From Actinomycetota bacterium (GTDB lineage Bacteria; Actinomycetota; Actinomycetes; Streptosporangiales; Streptosporangiaceae), in NCBI GenBank assembly GCA_003168295.1, contig PMST01000619.1, positions 1,378-17,649 of the forward strand: a DNA stretch of 16,272 nucleotides. The letters run 5' to 3'. This document shows, in pieces, positions 12,939 to 16,272 of the stretch (its first letter is position 1; every line of letters starts with the position of its first letter). A program made the position numbers and the translations under genes. The notes under the pieces were generated by a model. That model was not told the origin of the DNA. It saw only the letters and a list, made by a program, of their open reading frames with translations, and did not search any database.

Positions 12939-15259
12939 CACAAACGCCAGACCTGCTCGGCCATCTCCAGCTTGTGCTTGGCCACGCCGGCCAGCGTCTC
13001 GGCCCACCGGGTGCTCACCGGGTGGCGGGCCATCCGGTCCAGGACCGTGGACGCATCCGGAACGCACTCGGCGTAGCCGACGACGGTCGTCCGCAGCCGG
13101 AAAATCGTGTAGTTCTCATACCCGGCTTCGACGAGCGCGTCGTGCATCTCGGGGAACATCTCCCGGTGGACCCGGTCGTATTTCTCTTCCTGTCCCGGAT
13201 TGAGCTCCATCACGAAACACAGCCGTTCCATCTGCGTACCTTCTAACTTCTCGTTGGCCGTGTACACCGGATCGCCCAGCAACTTCAGAGCGGCGTTCAC
13301 CAGCCAGCCGGCTGATGGCAGGACGGCCTCCTGCAGGGCCGGCGCGGCCGGGATTCGCACGTCAGGTGCGCCCACCCGGCGTACGGGCGCCGTCAACGTG
13401 CCGAAATGCCGCTCGCTTATCCGGGCCGCCACCTCAGCGCCGAAGCCGCCGGTTACATTCGCCTCGTGCGCGACGATGACGCGGCCGTGGCACTGGCGGA
13501 CGGCAGCATCGATGGTGTCGTCATCGAGAGGGCGAAGCCACCGCAGGTCGACAACGCAGGCCTCGTGACCCGCGTCGGCCAGGCGGCTGGCCGCGTCCAG
13601 GGCCCGGTGCAGCATCGGTCCCCAGGTCAGGATGGCAACATCGGAGCCCTGGCGGTGGATCCTCGCCCCCGCCGCCGCCTGCGCCGGCCCGTCGGTATGG
13701 ACCGGGCCGCTCACCTGGTACAGCTCCCGGGCTTCGGCCAGCAGGACGGGATCCGGGTCGGCGACCGCTGCTCTGGTCATGGCGTACCCGTCGGCTGGGG
13801 TCGCCGGGACGCCGACCTTGAGGCCGGGGATGTGGGCCAGGAATGCTTCCAGGCTCTGCGTGTGCTGGGCACAGGCACCGGGGGTGGCTCCCTGCTGGAA
13901 ACGGACGACCATCGGGGCGTGCAGCCGGGATCGATTGATGAACCGGACGTTGGCGGCCTGGTTGATGAGCTGGTCGAGCGCGACGAGCAGGAAGTCCCCC
14001 CACATGATCTCGACTACCGGCTTCATGCCCTCCATGGCCGCGCCCACCGCGGAGCCGAGTATCGCACTCTCCGAGATCGGGGTGTCGAAGACGCGGGCAG
14101 GCCCGAAGTCCTTTTGCAGGCCACGCGACACCCCGAAGATCCCTCCGGCGGTGCCGACATCCTCGCCGTAGAGGATCACCTCCGGACGGCTGGCCAGCTC
14201 GTCCCGCAGCGCCCGGTTGATGGCGCGCTGGTAGGTGAGCTCGACCGTCTGGGAGTCGCCGGGCGGCGACCCGCCGTCCCGGCCGGCAGCGCCGGGCGGA
14301 TCGGCTACCACATGCGCGGCCGCTGTCTCGGCGGCGGGCTCGGCCATGGCGCGGACGGCCTCGGTGACCGCGACGATCTGGTCGCCCACCTCGGCATCGA
14401 TAGCTCCGAGCACCGCGGCCGAGTCGTCGCGCTCGCCCGCCAGCTGACGGCGCAGCCGGGCGAGCGGCTCGTCGTGCCTGGCCCGCTCGGCATCCTCAAG
14501 CGGCCGGTAATGCTCGATGTCACCGTTGTAGTGGCCGCCGAGGCGAACGGTCTTGCACTCCAGGAAGACCGGTCCCCGGCCGCCCCGGGCCTCGGCGGTG
14601 GCCCAGGCCGCGGCGTCGAGGACCGCCTCTGCGTCGCAGCCGTCGACGACCTCGGCCGGAATGCGGTAGCCGGCAACGCGGTCTGCCAGGTCGGCGGTCC
14701 GCAGGAAGGAAGCGGATGGCGTCAGCTCCGACCAGCCGTTGTTCTCGCACACGATGACGAGCGGCAGGTTCTTGGCCGCCGCGAACACCAGGCCTTCGTG
14801 CAGGGACCCCTGGTTCAGCGCCCCGTCGCCGACGGACACGACGACAACCCGGCCGCTCTGGAGGTACTGCGCGGCCATGGCGACGCCGGCGGCTACCGGC
14901 AGGCCAGCCCCGACGATCGAGTTCTCCCCGAGGAAGCCGTACTCCGGGGCGGATAGCAGCGGGGAGCCGCACCGGCCGCCGTTCAGCCCATCCGCCCGCT
15001 GGCAGATCTCACCGAGGAGGGGTTCGAGGGGCACGCCGAGCGAGATCGCCCAGCCGTGGCCCCGGTACGTCGCGATCACCCGGTCACCGGGTTCCAGGGC
15101 CGCTGATACACCAACCGGAATCGCTTCCTGGCCCAGGCACATATGTATCGATCCCTTGATGAAGCCCTCGCGGCTGAGCTCAAGGCACCGTTCCTCGAAC
15201 TGCCGGATGACACTCATGCGGCGGTAGAGGTCAAGCACGTCTGGATTGCGGCGTATCAC
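12938..15259 (-). CDS. Fused E1-alpha/E1-beta TPP-dependent dehydrogenase with C-terminal L-rhamnose-mutarotase-like domain
   Basis: One frame of 773 residues joins three modules. Residues about 8-300 are the E1-alpha/acetoin-dehydrogenase-alpha type, with the thiamine-diphosphate motif GDG (144-146) to NN (173-174). Residues about 337-663 are the E1-beta type, with YGEDVG, catalytic-region E397 in ISESAILG and H466 in AQHTQSLEAF. A Pro/Gly/Ala-rich linker (about 305-336) joins them. From M677 follows an L-rhamnose mutarotase (RhaM/DUF718-like) domain, with Y694 and H698 at the spacing of E. coli RhaM Y18/H22. GTG 15259 is chosen as start (GGGAG eight bases upstream, just before the E1-alpha domain). 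M677 has its own AGAAGG at seven bases, and a TAG lies just before it in another frame. An internal start or a recent loss of separation is therefore possible. No E2 or E3 gene is seen. Confidence 0.85.
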   Translation of the reverse strand: MIRRNPDVLDLYRRMSVIRQFEERCLELSREGFIKGSIHMCLGQEAIPVGVSAALEPGDRVIATYRGHGWAISLGVPLEPLLGEICQRADGLNGGRCGSPLLSAPEYGFLGENSIVGAGLPVAAGVAMAAQYLQSGRVVVVSVGDGALNQGSLHEGLVFAAAKNLPLVIVCENNGWSELTPSASFLRTADLADRVAGYRIPAEVVDGCDAEAVLDAAAWATAEARGGRGPVFLECKTVRLGGHYNGDIEHYRPLEDAERARHDEPLARLRRQLAGERDDSAAVLGAIDAEVGDQIVAVTEAVRAMAEPAAETAAAHVVADPPGAAGRDGGSPPGDSQTVELTYQRAINRALRDELASRPEVILYGEDVGTAGGIFGVSRGLQKDFGPARVFDTPISESAILGSAVGAAMEGMKPVVEIMWGDFLLVALDQLINQAANVRFINRSRLHAPMVVRFQQGATPGACAQHTQSLEAFLAHIPGLKVGVPATPADGYAMTRAAVADPDPVLLAEARELYQVSGPVHTDGPAQAAAGARIHRQGSDVAILTWGPMLHRALDAASRLADAGHEACVVDLRWLRPLDDDTIDAAVRQCHGRVIVAHEANVTGGFGAEVAARISERHFGTLTAPVRRVGAPDVRIPAAPALQEAVLPSAGWLVNAALKLLGDPVYTANEKLEGTQMERLCFVMELNPGQEEKYDRVHREMFPEMHDALVEAGYENYTIFRLRTTVVGYAECVPDASTVLDRMARHPVSTRWAETLAGVAKHKLEMAEQVWRL
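13239..13244 (-). promoter_or_regulatory. Internal ribosome binding site before the mutarotase domain
   Basis: AGAAGG stands seven bases before the in-frame ATG 13229-13231 that opens the mutarotase-like domain. It overlaps a TAG (13243-13245) in a different frame. This could allow separate production of the roughly 97-residue mutarotase. Confidence 0.5.
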
Positions 15260-15358
15260 AACAATCGCTCCCGCTTGTCCCTGGGTTGTTGCCAGAGCGT
15301 AAACCGTCAGATCGCACCTTGTCCAGAGTCTGAATTGTTTTTCAGATAGTAAAATCTG
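15260..15358 (-). promoter_or_regulatory. Promoter and leader of the ten-gene minus-strand operon
   Basis: About 100 bp upstream of the GTG at 15259 are AT-rich by local standards. They contain the 16-bp dyad and an overlapping second dyad (TCTGAA, six-base spacer, TTCAGA; 15329-15346). The reading frame of the TPP enzyme stays open through here to 15484, but no family homology supports coding. Exact -35/-10 boxes are not clear. Confidence 0.6.
15343..15358 (-). promoter_or_regulatory. Probable IclR operator, copy 2
   Basis: Read on the minus strand, CAGATTTTACTATCTG is an inverted repeat with a six-base spacer. It matches the dyad at 3287-3302 at 13 of 16 positions, and the similarity runs on downstream (21 of 28 in total). 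It ends 83 bp before the start codon of the operon's first gene. Confidence 0.7.
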
Positions 15359-15564
15359 CGTCCTAGTCGTCATCCTGCCGCAACGGCGCAGGTCGTCGGT
15401 GAGACGCCAGAGCGGCGTCTCCGCGAAGACGCTTCTCAGCGTCACGAGGCAGGCCTGGAGCGCCACGGCGACGCCGATGAGCAACCTGTTGCTTGACTAC
15501 TTGATTAAGCGGCTGACCTGGGCTTTCGCCAGCAGGCGTGACGTGTTGCTGGTCAGCTTGCCGG

Positions 15565-15742
15565 GTGCTGCTCAAGATCGTCTACTTGCTCACGTGCCAG
15601 GTACTCGCCCTGGCTGGCCTGCCTGGTGTTCCGCGGCGATCTGGCGAAGGGTGCTGAGCTGCTGGTGCCCCGGCGTGAGAACGCGGTACTGCGGCGGCAG
15701 GATCCGGTTGTCCGTGAGGGGTTCAAGAAGGCCAGGAAGTAA
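15565..15742 (+). pseudogene. Integrase/transposase N-terminal remnant, frameshifted
   Basis: The first frame gives VLLKIVYLLTCQVLALAG. A shift of frame then continues with CLVFRGDLAKGAELLVPRRENAVLRRQ. Together these match the N-terminus of actinobacterial integrase-core transposase-like proteins (LLKIVYLL ... ELLVLRHENAVLRRQ). After RRQ the similarity ends and a short unrelated tail reaches TAA 15740-15742. The frameshift, the missing catalytic core and the truncation show a dead fragment. Its position beside the operon promoter marks the edge of the intact island. Confidence 0.65.
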
Positions 15743-15949
15743 ACCCGGTCCAGCTGCCAGCTCGAGTCCGCAATGCAGATCCGGATGTAGGTTCATGTCC
15801 GTAGCCATGCCCAGATCCGCCAGTTAGGCGCGACACCTGTTGCCTGACCGTTCAGCATAGATACCGTCCGGCGAGGCGCTAGGCCAGCCCCAGCCCGAGT
15901 CGGGACAACGCCTCCCGGACCGCGTACATCTCACCGGCGCCGGGCACTG
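15743..15949. other. Intergenic debris, no gene recognised
   Basis: No intact gene is visible. On the minus strand, about 15879-15944 reads PGAGEMYAVREALSRLGLGLA followed by a TAG. This looks like the end of some protein, but I do not recognise it and upstream homology is absent. Confidence 0.35.
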
Positions 15950-16072
15950 AAGCACACAATCCTGCCGATCATCAGCCAGTTCCGCGCCCGGCACGGCATC
16001 GAGAACTTCGCCGTCGTCGCTGACGCCGGGATGCTCTCAGCCGCGAACCTGGCCGCACTCGACACCGCGGGC
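15950..16072 (+). pseudogene. IS1634-type (DDE) transposase fragment
   Basis: The translated stretch TILPIISQFRARHGIENFAV followed by VADAGMLSAANLAALDTAG matches the core of IS1634-family transposases, where one catalytic Asp sits in VADAGML. Only about 40 residues remain, with no start, no terminal inverted repeats found and unrelated sequence on both sides. It is a scrap of an insertion sequence, evidence of past mobile-element traffic at this boundary. Confidence 0.72.
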
Positions 16073-16151
16073 TGCTGGCAGCGGCGTCGGTCACCGCCGG
16101 GGTTGCGCTCACCAGTGGTGAGGCCAGCCCGCGCGGCGCGTCATGGTGTCC

Positions 16152-16272
16152 TACCTCCTTGCGCAGCTGGTCCAGAGCCCGGGACGCGAGAGACTTCACC
16201 GTTCCCGGACGGCAGCCCAGCGCACTGGCAATGTCAGCTTCTGATCAGTCGGCCCAGTACCGGGCGACGATA
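16152..16272 (-). pseudogene. ECF sigma factor (SigE-type) region 4 fragment with in-frame stop
   Basis: Reading leftward from the window edge: IVARYWAD, then TGA (16245-16247), then SEADIASALGCRPGTVKS and LASRALDQLRKEV. This is the helix-turn-helix of region 4.2 of small ECF sigma factors, where a residue such as Leu normally fills the stop position. The frame then runs on into unrelated sequence (GHHDAPRG) rather than ending. GGAGG with an ATG follows at the 3' end, as if a downstream coupled gene once began there, but that frame closes after 11 codons at the junction with the transposase fragment. The rest lies outside the window. It is probably a pseudogene unless the stop is a sequence error. 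Confidence 0.7.

Noticed and set aside
13406..14956. Open frame of about 516 codons on the plus strand
   Set aside because: It is antisense to the E1 enzyme, whose domains and motifs are unmistakable. The plus-strand translation has no family resemblance and is an effect of high GC.
15260..15484. N-terminal extension of the E1 fusion to a start at 15484
   Set aside because: It would place the operator and AT-rich leader inside the gene. The extra 75 residues show no homology, and GTG 15259 has a good RBS just before the E1-alpha domain.
16108..16122. Short palindrome CTCACCA-G-TGGTGAG
   Set aside because: Seven-base arms in GC-rich debris with no adjacent gene to regulate; too weak to call an operator, terminator or IS end.

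Overview
The window is high-GC actinobacterial DNA. Several start codons are GTG, codons are strongly G/C-ending, the lipoprotein signal is of actinomycete type, and there is a fragment of a SigE-type ECF sigma factor. The genus cannot be told from this sequence. The centre is a well-preserved catabolic island of about 12.8 kb. Both flanks are decayed DNA holding truncated genes, transposase scraps and a toxin-antitoxin pair.

Left flank (1-2444). In order: the C-terminal end of an EntE/DhbE-like acyl-AMP/CoA ligase cut by the window edge; an 81-codon N-terminal stub of a quinone-reductase-type dehydrogenase; a VapBC-type toxin-antitoxin operon with a 33-bp perfect palindrome ending four bases before its start codon; a decayed long-chain acyl-CoA synthetase (internal deletion plus a nonsense codon); and an apparently intact muconolactone-isomerase-like gene with a strong ribosome binding site.

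Core (2458-15358). An IclR-family regulator (minus strand) is divergent from an amidohydrolase_2/lactonase-like gene (plus strand). Facing the amidohydrolase are ten minus-strand genes. In transcription order they are: a fused E1-alpha/E1-beta thiamine-diphosphate dehydrogenase with a C-terminal L-rhamnose-mutarotase-like domain, a VOC protein, an SDR dehydrogenase, a Gfo/Idh/MocA oxidoreductase, a second VOC protein, an enolase-superfamily (mandelate racemase/GalD-like) dehydratase, a D-2-hydroxyacid dehydrogenase, a sugar-binding lipoprotein, and two sugar ABC permeases. Most junctions overlap by 1-4 bases or are only a few bases apart, so this reads as one long operon. A 14-bp stem-loop separates the binding-protein gene from the permease genes.

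Two near-identical 16-bp dyads, 13 of 16 bases the same, lie in front of the amidohydrolase (3287-3302) and in front of the ten-gene operon (15343-15358). They face the same way relative to the gene they precede. I infer that both are operators of the IclR protein, making the 12 genes one regulon.

The enzyme set suggests uptake and oxidation of an uncommon sugar or sugar derivative: mutarotation, oxidation to a lactone by the SDR or Gfo/Idh/MocA enzyme, lactone opening by the amidohydrolase, dehydration to a 2-keto-3-deoxy acid, and further redox, epimerase or TPP-dependent steps. The substrate and the job of the TPP enzyme are not evident. No ABC ATPase and no E2/E3 partner genes are in the window.

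Right flank (15359-16272). No intact gene is seen. It holds a frameshifted integrase/transposase N-terminus, a fragment of an IS1634-type transposase, and the C-terminal part of an ECF sigma factor with an in-frame stop. No rRNA, tRNA or CRISPR array was seen.
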